Source of the DNA: Puccinia triticina
Lineage: Eukaryota; Basidiomycota; Pucciniomycetes; Pucciniales; Pucciniaceae
Length of the DNA stretch: 64,000 bases
Direction: 5' to 3'
Assembly (NCBI RefSeq): GCF_026914185.1
Contig: NC_070564.1
Coordinates: 3,162,001 to 3,226,000, forward strand
The translations under genes were made by a program, and so were the position numbers. Each line of letters begins with the position of its first letter. Within the stretch, counting starts at the first letter, position 1. Positions 11,401-23,430 of the stretch are shown piece after piece. Under the pieces are notes generated by a model. The model was not told the DNA's origin. It saw only the letters and a program-made list of their open reading frames with translations, and did no database searches.

Positions 11401-12101
11401 CGCTGGAAGAGCAGAAGTTGATCCGTCGATACGTCGGCCAGAAGCAGAACACACACATCATCCAGAGCTGTTTCGGCGGCCTCGACCGCAACTTCATCTT
11501 GAGCGGGAGCGAGGACGGGCAGATCTATGTGTGGCACATGGAGACCGGCGCGCTGATCGAGGTGCTGGGCGGCCATGGCCCTGGCTCGGTGAACGCAGTC
11601 GCATGGAACGCGGCGCACCATCCGCCCATCTTCGCGAGCGCCTCGGACGACCACTCCGTTTGTCCCCCTTTCCCGCTTCTCTCCCGCTGTGAATGATAGG
11701 CTGAAAGAGGCCCGGTTGGTGTGCAGGTGCGGATCTGGCAAGCGCCCAGCCCCCGCCGTCCGGCCCCTCCTGTCCACACCCGCCCTTCCCAGCCCGCCGA
11801 CGCGGAGAACGCGCGGATCCCGGACGCCCATATCTTCCAGCTCATCGCCCCCGACTCCGCCCACACCCTCCCCCCGCCCCCGCCCCCCGTCCCCGCCCCC
11901 GCATCCGCCCCTCGCCTGCATCCCCGCACCGTCGCCCGCCGCCGCGCGACCGCCGACGAACACTTCTTCGGCGGCGAGGACGAGTTCGATCCGGAGGATG
12001 ATGACGACGAGGAGGATGGGGACGGGGTGGAGCAGCGCGGGAGTGGGGGGCTCGGGGCGCTCGGGGGGCGCGGCCCTGATGACCACGAGATCATTTACTG
12101 A
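8403..12101 (+). CDS. GID7: WD40 protein with LisH-CTLH, Gid7/WDR26 homologue
   Basis: Multi-exon gene for a GID/CTLH E3-ligase subunit. In yeast this complex ubiquitinates gluconeogenic enzymes, and Gid7/WDR26 mediates higher-order assembly and substrate recruitment. Proposed exons start 8403-8438, 8517-9037, 9114-9375, 9441-9822, 9944 onward, with later ones to 12101. Domains in order: a Pro/His-rich, Asp-rich low-complexity N-terminus; LisH (EEIVRLLLQSLKEIGYP joined to AAAMTLEVESGF across an intron with a weak GTTAGC donor); CTLH (FRQNVLNGKWREVDALL, then LARFLVIQEKYLELLE); and WD40 repeats from about 10110 (TDEVWRIEWSHDGRRLASA; GIACIAWSPDDSVLLTGAD; AALSWLPDGRSFVSGG; DRNFILSGSEDGQIYVW). The C-terminus is an Asp/Glu-rich tail ending DDHEIIY. 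The start codon is the least certain part, and several WD exon borders near 10350-11400 were not fixed. An intron ends with a 17-G run near 11363. Confidence 0.85.
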
Positions 12102-13194
12102 CCCCGCCCGCCCCGTCTTCGGGCCACTTCCACTCCGCTTCTTGTCCCTCGCCTCCCCGCGCGTCGAAATCGGGCGCTTTTTTTGGGCAGGGGGAAGGAG
12201 ACGGCGGCTTATCTTGTCGTTCCATCCCTCCCTCCATCTCTTTCTTTCCCGCGTCCTGAACCGCCTGTTACTCCTAGTCCTATCCTTATCATCCTGTTGT
12301 TGACACTTGTTGTTTTAGTTTATCTTTGGTTGGGCGTGGGCGGGCGTATGTCGTGTGTGTATTTGGGGGTGGTGGCCAGTGTAATCGTGGATGGTGGCCG
12401 AGCCCGTTTGTATACTTTACCCGAGCCCGCTCGCTGGCGAGTAACCCTGTGAAGCCATAACAAAGTTATCAGGATGGGAGAATGTGACGACTCCCGGGAA
12501 CTCATGGCGGCTCACGGAGGCGGGCGAGGGCAGCGGCTGCAGTCAGGATCTGGACCTGGCCGCCTGTGCTGTATACAGGGGATCTCTGCGACGGACTGGT
12601 GTTGTGTCGCCCGCTGCCGGCCTTCAATGCCATCGAGGGCTCCTCTTCAGCGAGCTCAGCGTCGGCCGAGGCTGAGGCGTGATGCCTTCCCAACCCAATC
12701 GCTAGCAGGTGGCTTGTCTGGGCCACACTGCGAACCGCACGGTGTTATCGGCAGGCACTGGTTCTGCAGCACTCCGCCGGCTCCCTTGGCCGCACTCCGC
12801 GTGGTTGGGGGGCAGGGCCTGAAGAGTGTCCCCTCCGCGACCTCCCGGCCCTCGACAATTTGGTCGATGGGCACAGACCTCGTGAGCCAAGGACATCCTA
12901 GCCCTCGCGCCTTTTCTCCCTCTCTCCTGCCGTAAAACTAAGGAGAATTTTGCAGCTCTTGACATGCTGCGACTCTAGTCCAGCTCCTCAACGCCCCGGA
13001 ATGACACAGGCGATTTGGAGTGGCTTTGGTCATCCTTGTGCCGAGGGTTGCGGCGCTTCTGCAGCGTCCCCCCGGCACTTGTTGCTCCCGAATTAGCTCA
13101 CCAAATCCCAAAAAAATCCTCAAATTAGACAAAAAACAACATGAAGCCCGCAAGAAAAGTTGTGCCAACTGCGTAGCCCGCGGGAAAAAAATAA
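12102..13194. other. 3' flank of GID7 homologue and intergenic, no gene recognised
   Basis: Rather GC-rich. Short ORFs on both strands (12474-12935 +, 12502-12726 -) lack family motifs. Confidence 0.5.
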
Positions 13195-13266
13195 CTCTCC
13201 GTCCGGGAATTGAACCCGGGTCACCCGCGTGACAAGCGGGTATACTGACCTCTATACTAACGAAGA
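13195..13266 (-). tRNA. tRNA-Asp (GTC)
   Basis: Minus-strand cloverleaf of 72 nt. The acceptor stem TCTTCGT pairs with ACGGAGA (one G-U). The D-arm text is AGTATAGAGGTCAGTAT, the anticodon arm is CCCGCTTGTCACGCGGG with anticodon GTC, and the T-arm CCGGGTTCAATTCCCGG is perfect. The discriminator base is G, as in eukaryotic tRNA-Asp. No intron. It lies 255 bp upstream of the Ubp14 start. Confidence 0.95.
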
Positions 13267-13521
13267 ATGCTGATGGATAGTGGCCGAAAACTAAGTACAT
13301 ATAGCGCCCTCCAAACAGAACAAATGTTCATGACTACACTGATCGACGCGCTTGTGTATCGATGGACAGCGAAAATTTGGACGAACCCTACAAACTGCAA
13401 GTGTTCAGAGTAACAGAAAAGTGAGTGTATAATGATTTACTTTCGCTATCCTCAACACCCAACGGAAAGCTGACCCCCAAATCACATTCTCCAACTATCA
13501 GTCTCAATCCAATTTGACCAG

Positions 13522-16500
13522 ATGGCGCAATCTGGCCTCCATCCGTTGGCTGCACTCCTGAACCAGGTCAATTTGCCCACCGCTCGCTCTGTCGTTTACC
13601 GTGAGGAATGTACCCAATGTTTTGGTGAGTTGATGATATCCATTCGTGTTCGGCTCTCTTCATGCCTCCAGTCCCCCTGGGAGTGAATAGGTCTTACATC
13701 CCAATTGATTGATTTATTCATCTTATATGTAGATTCGCAGGACAGCCCATCTGGAATCGATGTTTGCTTGACTTGCTTTAACGGTGGATGCGTACATTTC
13801 AAACAGTAATTCGTCGAACTTTGATTAATTCGATTTGGCTTTTAATTCAATCGGCTGCTGATAATACCCTGTCGTACCCCATGCGGACCCTAGTGCCTCC
13901 AATCACGCCCAGAAGACCGGCCATCGGCTTGCTATGAACGTACAACGTACCCGAAAACCAGACTCGCATCAACGCAGCCCTTCTGCTGAACCCCCACTCA
14001 AGAAATTGGCAATCACCGAGCAGACTGAAGACCAGTTCGACACAAAGACATTGCTGGTTCATTACGCCTCTGCCGATGAGAGAAAACAATTCGCATTTTC
14101 GGACGTTGCAGAACCGAAAGTAAGGGATTTGAGCCAGCCTTTTACAACAAATCTTGTGGAAATTTTAAAGTTGATTTTGAATACGCCCGGATCAACTGTT
14201 TTGTGATCAAGATCGAGCAAGCTGCTGCGGCCATTCTATCGGCGTCGTCCTCGGCACAAGCTAGCGAAGTCAAAGCTTGGGAAGAAGAAATTGAAACCTG
14301 TCGCCACGTTGTTGACCTGAGCCAAGACCCCAACGCAGCCCCGGTTGCGCAAGGTAGTTATTCCCATTCCCAAGCGCAAATTACGGAGTCGATTTGTTTT
14401 AGAGAGATTGGCCAAGTTGACCATGGAACGATCCATTTTGATCAGCTTCAGCCACCTGCCATGCATGTGAACTGTCTTCCAACCTTTGGTTCTGTCTCCA
14501 ATGTGGCTCGCTGGGTTGCGGCCGACCTCAGTACGGCGGATCGGGTGGAAACGGCCATGCACTTCAGCATTATGAGCAGACGGGCCATTGTGTCAATGTC
14601 AAGATGGGCACCATCACCGCGGAGGGCACTGCAGGTCGGTCGTTTAATGCAGGTAATGGAAATGTTTTCCTTGCCTGATTTCCCTGCAATTAGACCTTTA
14701 TTGTTACAGCTGTGATGATGCTCGAGCGGACGATCGTTTGCAGGAACATCTCGCCCATTTTTCCATCGAGATCGCTAAGCAAGAAAAAACGGAGAAAAGT
14801 ATGACTGAGTTGGTACGTCTCATCGCTTTGATTTCCCTCTTTCTTATAGTTTAAACTTCTGCTCATAGTCTTCCTCCCCTTTCTTCTAACCTATTCTCTT
14901 ACACAACTTTGTCGACGGAAAAAAATGATAGCAAGTTGAGCATAACATGAAATTCGATTTTGCCATGTCGGGCGAGGAGGGACGCGAATTGCATCCCATC
15001 GAGGGTCCTGGTTTTACTGGTCTTAAGAACTTAGGCAACAGGCAAGTCTTTTCATCTTATAAACAAAAAATAATTGGAGTAACTGACAGCTACACATGGT
15101 TTTCACTCTAGTTGCTACATCGCATCCGTTCTGCAAGTTCTTTTCGCATTGCCCCCGTTCCAAAAAAGGTACTTCCAAGGCATCTTTGAGCTGCATAGTT
15201 CGACCTGCGAAGCCGCGAGCCCTGCAGACTGCTTTGATTGCCAGATGAGTAAGATCGCCCACGGAATGCTCTCGGGCCGGTATGCTGTGTCAAGATGTAC
15301 TGGCGAAGAAAACGGGGCTAGAGATGGCTCGCACGTTCCGGCCCAGGCTACCAAATCTTTCCAGGAGGGCATCAAGCCGATGATGTTCAAAGCATTTGTT
15401 GGCAAGGGTCACCCCGAATTCTCCACCATGCGGCAACAAGATGCCGACGAATTCATGCGATACTTGTTCCAATTCATCCAACGCCAAGCTCGACAAAGTC
15501 CTGCTAAAGCATCGCTCCTCTCCGCACTGGCCGAAAGCGATTTGGATCCAACGCTGCCTTTCAGGTTTGAACTCGAAGAAAAATTGCAATGCACATCGTG
15601 TCAGTGTGTAAGGTATCGGTACGAAGAGCAGGAGGCTCTCAGTCTTCCTGTCCCAGCTGTCCCTGTCACGCCACCTGCTGAACCGGAATCGGCAGGAATC
15701 ACTCCTCCTGGCCAAACAACTTACCAGCCTGTATCTTTGGAAGAGTGTCTCGAAAGCTTCACGACCCCTCAGACAGTCGAGTACAACTGTCCTCGCTGTA
15801 AATCTAAAACGACTGCGTTGACGTTGGTAATCATCAGCTATCGCCAATCTCGAGACGTTCCAAGAGAATACTGACGTCGGACCAACTGTCTTTTGGGCGC
15901 TTTATAGAACCTCGCGTATTGCCTCTTTTCCCAAATATTTGGCCATCCATACGCGCCGGTTTGCCATTGTCAACTGGGTTCCTAAGAAGCTGGGTCAGTC
16001 GCTATTTCTCTTTCCCAGCAGTCTGGATCTCTTGGGCTCGTATTCATGGGGCTTGCTTGGACATCAGAGATTCCTGTCATCATCCAAGGTCATCAAGTCG
16101 ATTTAGAAAAGTATTTCGGAAGAGGGATTCAACCGGGTGAGGAAACATTACCTGAGGTCGAAGAACGTGCACGTAAGTCTCTTCTGATCTTCAACTCGTG
16201 ATAGCTCTAGTGAGACCAAGACGGCTAACCACTTATTTATTTTCTTGGAATATATGATGCGCGATGATCTGCCATAGCCGAAGTATCTGTAAATCCGGAA
16301 ACCCTATCCGCCCTGGAAAGTATGGGATTTCCAACTGCAAAGTGTCGTAAGGCTATCCTGGAAACAGGCGATTCTGGAGTAGAAAGCGCCACGAGTTGGC
16401 TATTTGAACATATGGATGATGTCGAAGGTACATCTGTTTGAAGTTTCATTTTGAATAGTTCCGCGAGATTTATGAGCTGAATGTCCGACCCTTTTCGTTC

Positions 16501-17241
16501 ACCAATCTGGGCTGAAAAGTGGCAGAAGCACCGTCTGCACAAGTGTCGCACAACGAGGAGCATGTGTCAATGCTTATGGAAATGGGCTTCACATCTAATC
16601 AAGCTAAGAAAGCGCTCGGCGAAACTGTTGGTTACATGTTTCTCTAACGAAACCAACTCCTCTCAGAACTTGAGAAGGCTCACCACTCACATCTCTGTCT
16701 ACATGGGTGTGTTTAGGATGGGAATGTGGAGCGAGCGGTTGAGTGGTTATTTAGTCACCCGGATGATGACGGCTCGACGATTGCGAATGTGGGCTCGACA
16801 GTTACAAGCGAGCCAGCAGGCGCAGCGGTCCAAAACGGGACTCGAGTCGGCGATAAGAGCCTCCCGGCGCGGTTCAAATTGAGAGGCTTCATCTCTCACA
16901 AAGGCCCCTCGGTCTTCAGCGGCCATTACGTTGCTCACGTCAATTCTAACCTCCCTGCTCACTCTCCTTCTGCCCTCAAAGGGGAACATTGGGTCCTCTT
17001 TAATGACGAGAAAGTCGCCGTTGCTGAACAGGGTCCTCTCAGTCACGAGGCAATGGCACCGTAAGCACAGTTTTGATACTCATTTCTCGCTCGTTAACTC
17101 TGTTTGCTTGGTGTGATGATTGATGGACATCTATCAATTACTTAATTTCCTATTTCATCTTTTTGGATTGGAACCAACTCTCACTATTTAAACAGCTTGG
17201 CCTACATATATCTTTTCGAGAGAATAGAAGAACAAAAATGA
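13522..17241 (+). CDS. UBP14: Ubiquitin carboxyl-terminal hydrolase 14 / isopeptidase T (USP5 family)
   Basis: Intron-rich gene for the deubiquitinase that recycles unanchored polyubiquitin chains to monoubiquitin. Early exons: 13522-13624, 13733-13805, 13894 onward. The last exon ends LFERIEEQK at the TGA at 17239. Seen in order: a variant Zn-finger (ECTQCF, then IDVCLTCFNGGCVHF and a GHRLAMNV strand); the Cys box GFTGLKNLGNS joined to CYIASVLQVLF; the ADEFMRYLFQF region; a CxxC pair (CTSCQC and CPRC) of the USP finger; two UBA domains inserted in the USP fold (LESMGFPTAKCRKAI near 16315 and LMEMGFTSNQAKKAL near 16570); and the His box SGHYVAHVN with EHWVLFNDEKV. This domain order is diagnostic for USP5/Ubp14. 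The intron directly before the catalytic Cys codon uses a GC donor (15042-15043). Confidence 0.9.
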
Positions 17242-18239
17242 ATTGTTTCGTTATTTCTGTCCCCTTTTGTCAGATTGGCCTACACATATCGTTTATTGAC
17301 AAACAACAACATAGGATCATTTCCGAAGATAAAGGCTGTCCTCCTCGGGCTGTATTTGCCCATTTGAGTTACTTTAATTAGGAGCTGCAGATAGATCGCC
17401 AGTGTCTCCGATAATTGATGCGTCACGCATGGGCGGTTGGCCTAATGCCGCTGAAGGCCCCAGCATAAGTTAGCCAAGCAGCCACCGCTTGGTTTTCCTT
17501 CTGCACAGCCGCAAGGAAGTATTTACCGGCTATATATAGAAAGAATTTATTTTACACGTAACTTTAACTCGAGCACCCGAGTTAAGGAAGAATCAGGTCT
17601 GGAAAACCAGGTTGATTTGTGAGCGGGGTATCCATGACCCCATTTCATTTGCCAAGCTTGTTGCACATGCCCTCGGCACAATCAAAGTGGCTGACATCCC
17701 GTCCTTATTAATAACCAATTCGCAAAGCCCGCCCAAGTGGCGGCAGTCATATGCGCACCTTCAGACGAGTAGGGATTTTATCAAGTTTACATAGCCCTGT
17801 GGGTGGGCTCGACATTCATAGACTGCAATCCGGGCTTCCGAACCCAATGAATACTTGCGCTGTTCCGGATATCCTTGAAAATGAGAATTTCTCAATGAAA
17901 GGTTATCATAGCTCCATGCGGTCTCCTCCGCTTGCCCCATGGACTTTGTATGCCGCATGCTCTCTGGTTGGTCCTCAAGCCCGGTCGACCAGAGTGGAGT
18001 CTGAGGCGGTGCCCTGGCTCACTTCGGATCAGGTGTTCTATATAAAGACGCTGCCATTCGTGGTCGAGGTATGAAACCAATCAATCTCGCCAGCTAATTT
18101 CAGAAAAGATAAAAGTAAGATACATGGTTCCTCATCATGAACTCCTTTCTCGAAATTCTGACAAGCTGCTCATTCAATTGTCGCATACAACAGCCGCGCT
18201 TAACTTTTAGCCAAAAATAAAAACGCAAACGGAACAACC
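17242..18239. other. Intergenic; short ORF 17751-18074 of unknown meaning
   Basis: No recognised family. A 107-aa open frame at 17751-18074 (+) has no signal peptide or domain I know and may be chance. The stretch just before 18240 is AT-rich and is the likely promoter and 5' UTR of the secreted protein gene. Confidence 0.4.
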
Positions 18240-18968
18240 ATGTGGTTTTCAGCTATTATTACAGCTTTGATTCTTACTAGTGTGACTCATATCACCCTCA
18301 TCTGGGCCGCTGACTCGATTGACCCGCATCGAATTACCGTTATCAACAAGTGCAAAGATGAATTCTCGATGCGCATTCCTGGGCGTGGAATATTCTCTTC
18401 GGAGGCTGGAAATGTCAAGCTGACCTACATCATTTATGGCGATTTCAAGAATGTGTACGTTTTCCTTGTCTTTTTGTCACACTTTCCGGAACAAATATGG
18501 TAAAGCTTCGACAAGTAAAGACATGTCATCTGACATGCACTTGTTCCCTCTCGTACTAAAACCGAAACGAATCTTTAGGACAGGCGCCGCTGCCGTTGGC
18601 AATTTGGCCGATTGTGGCTTGTTTGAAAATACGGCGAAGGGCCCGTGTACTACGGCTGTGTTCTCACTGAACAATTTCAGTAGCACCGCTCACATCGATT
18701 TAGTCCCACCGCACAAATGTGAGTACCCAACAGGACATCGATCTCAACACATCACCTTTTGTTTCTTGAATCGGTCAACTCATCCTTTCCTTCGTTGGTC
18801 TTAGACAACTATCCTCTACGAATGAAGATGACCAACAGGGCATCGCAGGTGGAATGCGGATCTGCTAATTGCACCACGGCTGTTCGTAAGAATGGAAGCA
18901 TTTCCAAAGGCCAAGAAATCCAAGACCCAGCCGAATTAACTGGAATTATCTTAGAATTTTGTTACTAG
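18240..18968 (+). CDS. Small secreted thaumatin-like protein (172 aa), candidate effector
   Basis: Three exons: 18240-18454, 18579-18718 and 18805-18968. Donors are GTACGT and GTGAGT, acceptors are TTTAG and CTTAG, and the phases join cleanly to 172 aa. The N-terminus MWFSAIITALILTSVTHITL is a signal peptide. The mature part keeps a thaumatin-like skeleton: an opening ITVINKC strand, GNLADCG (thaumatin C-ADCG), a sheet strand, YNYPLRMKM (thaumatin D-G-N-P-M strand) and Cys pairs near the end (VECGSANC), with a C-terminal EFCY. It is shorter than plant thaumatins (about 200-230 aa) with about six Cys in the mature part, like small TLPs. Secretion is a safe inference. Antifungal, glucan-binding or virulence roles are not shown by sequence. 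A truncated inverted copy lies at 43711-44115. Confidence 0.72.
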
Positions 18969-19751
18969 ATTAGACGGAAAAGAACATGGAAAATTTCATG
19001 AGACTTCATATTGTACAATGCTATTTAATTGTTTGATAGGTTTGGGTTAACGCTCTTGCTATGCTGTTTCCCGTGTTCCGTTTAGATCTACAAAATGGGG
19101 CACAGCATTGATGAATTCTTCGAAGGACATTTGAATTGATTCAAATCATTAAAAGAGAGAGAGGCTTGTCAAATGCTTTGTCCACTGGGTCCATTTTTGC
19201 TGTGTGTATTTGATAAGGGTTGTTATAAATGATACAATCGAGCACTCTTTATTGAAAATATTCTATCGTATCAGCTAGTAGTAGTAGTTAAACTAACAAG
19301 AAAAGCAATGAAATAAAAAACATGATAAGTCTAACAACACAAATAAAGAGTAGTGCGAATGAAAAACAACCGATATGATAACGTGATATTGTTTCTAGTA
19401 AAATGAACACAATTAATGACGATAAATTGAGAACAATAAATAAATAGAACAACAGATAACTAAGAAAACAAATGCTTTAGTGATTTAATCAGGGAGGGGT
19501 CTATTCTGGTCATTGAGGGGATTCAACCCTCACGATGACTCGCGCAGACCAGTTGGTCATCAAGTCGATTCCTCTTGATATATTATTCCAAAACTGCAAA
19601 AGTATAAAAGTGCATTCAAATCCTATTCAATACCTAACTAAACATAAGCAAGAGTAACAATTCAAGAAACTTGAATATAAATATGATTATTAATTATGGT
19701 TAAACAAAAACACATGGCAATTATGATACTTTTTTAGTACTTGGACAGATG
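18969..19751. other. AT-rich intergenic with a small GACCGGTC-type remnant
   Basis: No gene seen. Around 19500-19575 a degenerate array unit occurs (a 'ctggtcattgaggggattcaacc' type stretch followed by GCGCAGACCAGTTGGTCATC), related to the arrays at 7165 and 54753. Confidence 0.5.
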
Positions 19752-22155
19752 TTAGGCTTTCCGCGGCTTCTCTACAGACTTTGGCCTTTTCGGAGATAGT
19801 GAATAGTTACCGGGGTGGGAACTGAACCTTCCAAAAGCAGATCTGATTTTTCTTCTCTTGGAATCCATCATTGTTGGTGGTCGGCGAAACATGTAGGCAT
19901 CTGGTGCCTGGGGAAATAATAGCAAGTATAAGCCAAGAAATCTGTGATCAATCAACACCAGAGAAAGAAAGTAACTTACATAGGCTGTTTCACCAGATTG
20001 GTCTTCATCAATACCTTTCACCTCACTTTCAGAGTCAACCCTGAAGCTACAAAAAGGTATTCGATCAATTATGAACATACTGAAGCATAAAAAGGATTAG
20101 TGGTGAGTCTTGGAATCTGATTTGGTTTAATGAATTATGTTAAGTGTAAAACTGACATGATGTAAGTAACAATGAATGACCAAGATCCGCCTGCTGCAAC
20201 CCATGCAAGCTGTTTGTACATCTGCTTCCAGTTTCTGTCAATCATCCCGCCGTCAATGACAGTGAAGCCATCAGAACTTGCAATGCTTTTTTGTGCGAAG
20301 ATACCGGTTAGCAATACGCCAACAATACCTGAGAATGGGATATAGAGACAGGATGTGTCAGTTCAGCTCATGAGCTTGATATTTTGGCATTTAGAATGTA
20401 CCTGAAGTCGCGTGTCCGGCGAAAATATCCAGGCCGTCATCCCATGGCAGTTTGTCACGATAAGCAATGGTTAGATTTGAAACAGCGGCTGCGAAAATGC
20501 CAACAACAATGGAAGAGGAAGGACCGATAAAACCTGTTTTTGAAAATCACCTTAAGTAAATTTATCCTTGCTTTTTTTCTCAAATAAAAAAAATTCAAAC
20601 TCACCAGCTAACAGTGTTACAAAATGTAATTGAATCAAATGGAAAAAAATGCAAAGTTTGCATGAATAAAGAGTGTTCATTTAGATGTTCTATAGCTTTA
20701 AGCTACTTACCGGGTGCTGCTATGGCCACCAAGCCGCAAACTGCTCCTAGACAAAACGCAACAAGCGACCACTTTCTTTCCAAGCGGAAATCCCTATAAT
20801 ACAATTCCAATCAGAGATCATTTCTGGGGATCATGGGTGAAAAAAAAAAAACAGATGACTTACATGACTAAAAATGTGACACCGCCAGCGCAAGCAGACA
20901 CTGTTCAAAAGGAATACCGTCAATAAAATAAGTAAGTAAGTTAAGATGAAACATAAGCCAGAGACGATGTGGTTGTGAGGAGGATGATAGTGGCTACGCA
21001 CAATGTGTGTTGAGCATAACCATTGCGCCACGAACATTTGCCAGTGTTCCACCGCCACTGAGACCCATCCAACCAAACCACAGCAAGGTGGTTCCAAGTG
21101 CCACATGCGGTACGTTGTGGGGATGCATCTTGATGCCGTAACCGCGCCTCCGTCCAATGAAGAGGGAGTACGCCAATCCAGTCATACCTGCACAGAGCTC
21201 CATGGAAACACCCCCACTGAAATCAAGCACGCCCCACCGGTGAGCCCAGCCATTCGGATTATATATCCAGCAACTTATGGGGCAATAGACCAGCGTTGCC
21301 CAGAAGAACATGAATATTATCGTTGGCCCTATGCGGCCCCTCTCTGCCGCTGAACCAATTGAAACAGCACCAACAATAGATGCTTGCATTTGTTGAATCA
21401 TTGCAAAGACAATCGTCGGTATCTTTGAAAGCGGAAAATGGAAGAGTGAATACGGGGTACGACAGAAGTAAATAAAAATGAAGAAGGACAGACTCGGTCA
21501 TTGGCTATTATATCAGGCTCTGAAAACACGCCGGTGTACCCGACCTGGTCAAAATTCCCAATGAATGGACTAGCGGTGTGCGAGAACGCCAGAGAAACTG
21601 TCGGGTATAAAAATCCATATCAATCACTCTTTGCTTTAGAAGCAGTTGCGGATTCAAAATAGGAACTGGCCACCACCACTTACAACCCCAGAACCAAAAT
21701 TGGAGTGAGACCACCTGAGTGCGTCATGAAGTTAAGAGTCTTGTTGAGTACTGGTGTTTATCAAGAAGGGAGAAACTCACAGCCATGGCCAATAAAGCAA
21801 GAAGCAAAAGTGACAGCGCATTTTTACCGCGTACCGTTCCACTGTAGACAAAAGCAAAGCCTGGCACAATTAACCTGCACCGGCCAAAAAAAAAAAAAGA
21901 TGATGAGCTAATTAGATTCCTGACTGAGCTTGCACACAAAAATTATACGATCAGGCAAAGAAGCAGTGGATGTTCTCACCAAGACATAGCCGCACAAATG
22001 AGCACCCACGCGATGTCTCCGGGGTCGTAAGCGTAAATTCTGCCATCAGGTTCCAGCGCAATGACATCAGTGCCTTTCGTGGAAAGAATCGATTCAGGCC
22101 CAGTGAACAAAGTCGAGTTCGAGTCGGCCAAGCTGCCATAGGTCAACAACGGCAT
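19752..22155 (-). CDS. Ammonium transporter (Amt/Mep family), 491 aa, 12 exons
   Basis: Plasma-membrane NH4+/NH3 transporter. Minus-strand exons from the start: 22155-21980, 21874-21781, 21714-21684, 21597-21494, 21422-21002, 20900-20864, 20793-20711, a 3-nt exon 20607-20605, 20533-20402, 20328-20157, 20046-19980 and 19907-19752. The lengths sum to 1476 nt and all phases fit. Signature text: GDIAWVLICAAMSW with LIVPGFAFVYSG (TM1), SIVGAVSIGSAAERG, a CPISCWIYNPNGWAHRWGVL pore region, DFSGGVSMELCAGMTGLAYS, LLWFGWMGLSGGG, NTHLSACAGG and the HATSG region. The cytosolic tail is Arg/Lys/Pro-rich. The length is normal for fungal Mep proteins. In fungi such genes are usually controlled by nitrogen supply; no such site was identified here. 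It is convergent with the thaumatin-like gene. Confidence 0.9.
20605..20607 (-). other. Predicted 3-nt micro-exon (CTG) of the ammonium transporter
   Basis: Minus-strand text is TGTTAG-CTG-GTGAGT: a good acceptor, three bases, and a consensus donor. Skipping it keeps the frame but leaves one residue too few between the conserved Ile and Gly of the TM7 motif (Mep family I-T-P-A-A-G). Including it gives I-A-A-P-A-G, the family spacing. It also splits a 177-base interval into two introns of typical size. Confidence 0.6.
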
Positions 22156-23084
22156 TTGGAGAGAGAGAGAGAGGCTAGAGGTTGTTGCGTGCACGCGGCA
22201 AGAAAATCGAATCAATCGAGCGAGATCAAGCACAAGATAGTCGAAGCGGGTGCAGGAATAAGAGAGCACCTGTGCCCACATCAAGACCCTGTCTTCTGGG
22301 CAGCAGTTACTTGCAATTCGCCTGGGAGGGCTGGCCTTGGCCGAACAAGAACCCACTCAATTGGCACGCCTGCGCCGTGTTGGTCGCAGACGCTTTGGAC
22401 TGCCTAGCGCATCGACGTTGCAAGCACGAGCACGCCTCCTCGCGCCTTACTCGCCCTCCCTTTGGACCCGCATCGCCCGCGTGCTCGTCCTCGGCGTCGC
22501 TGCTGGCGCCGTCATCGTCGCGAGGGCCGCGGGCGAGATGTGGATCTGGAAGACGTACGCCAGACAGTTGAGTTCTTCTCTTTGTTGATGGTGGGGAACG
22601 CAGAGGCTGAGGGTGTGGGTTTGGGTGTGTACGTAGGTGGTGGTTCAGCGACGCGGGCGCGGGCGCCGACGGCCGGGCAAGGCCGGATGTGGGATACAGG
22701 GTCATCGAGCCCGTCGAGGAATAACCCCCCTCATCCCTTCCCCTTTCTTTTGCTTATATACCCTCCGGGCGGACATACCCGCGCGCTCGGTCGCCGCCGT
22801 CCTTGTTGTTGTACTCGTTTCCTGCATGTCTTTGTCTTTGTGCGTGCGTATGTGTGGATATGCATTGTGTGCTTGGTTGCGTTTGGTGGTGGGAGAGGCG
22901 GGTGGCGGGGGAAGCTCTGACTTATCACAAGTCCCTCGCTTCAGAGGGCCCTGGTACAGCCTCTAGCCAAACTAAGCCTCTTGAACGGAGGGGGGGGGGG
23001 GGACCCCCACGTCCTGCAGGGACTCTCCGTAGGAGAGGCTTTGACTTATGTCATACTTTTTGGGGATGTTGATATTTACATTCT
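22156..23084. other. GC-rich promoter flank of the transporter; no sure gene
   Basis: Divergent short ORFs (e.g. 22337-22588 +, 83 aa with one hydrophobic segment) are GC-driven and unsupported. A MULE-type terminal-repeat relic (an AAGTCCCTC hairpin with a long G run) lies at about 22930-23045. Confidence 0.45.
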
Positions 23085-23430
23085 GTCCTTTACATTGCAC
23101 ATGCAATGTAAAACCCCAAACATGTAAAATTGCACATCTTGCGCCAATCAATTAATTTTACATTTGTTGGACTAAATCATGTATACCATGTTAAATGTGC
23201 CAAGTAAAGTGTGGCATGTAAAAGTGTCCACTTAGTCATGTCAAGGAAAAAAATACATGCTATGTTTTGCAATGTCAGGCCATTGTAAATTTATACAATG
23301 TAAAAGTTGCAAATTTGCGCAATTCAATTAAAATTACATTGTTGCCCTTACAAGGCACCCCAAATGTAAAAATTATACGTTGTAAAACTAACATATCTTG
23401 TCTCCAGATGCAATTTTACATGCTACTTGA
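23085..23430. repeat. Palindromic array, word CATTGTAAAA/TTTTACATG
   Basis: Repeated inverted words, for example TTTACATTGCACATGCAATG at 23089 and ACAATGTAAAAGTTGCAAAT, with spacings of about 30-60 bp. Related words reappear at 27405-27510. Confidence 0.65.

Noticed and set aside
13020..13232. 70-aa ORF overlapping the tRNA-Asp
   Set aside because: Its end overlaps the tRNA gene and it has no coding features.
22337..22588. 83-aa ORF with one hydrophobic segment upstream of the transporter
   Set aside because: High GC lowers stop frequency; no conserved motif, and several equally long frames overlap.
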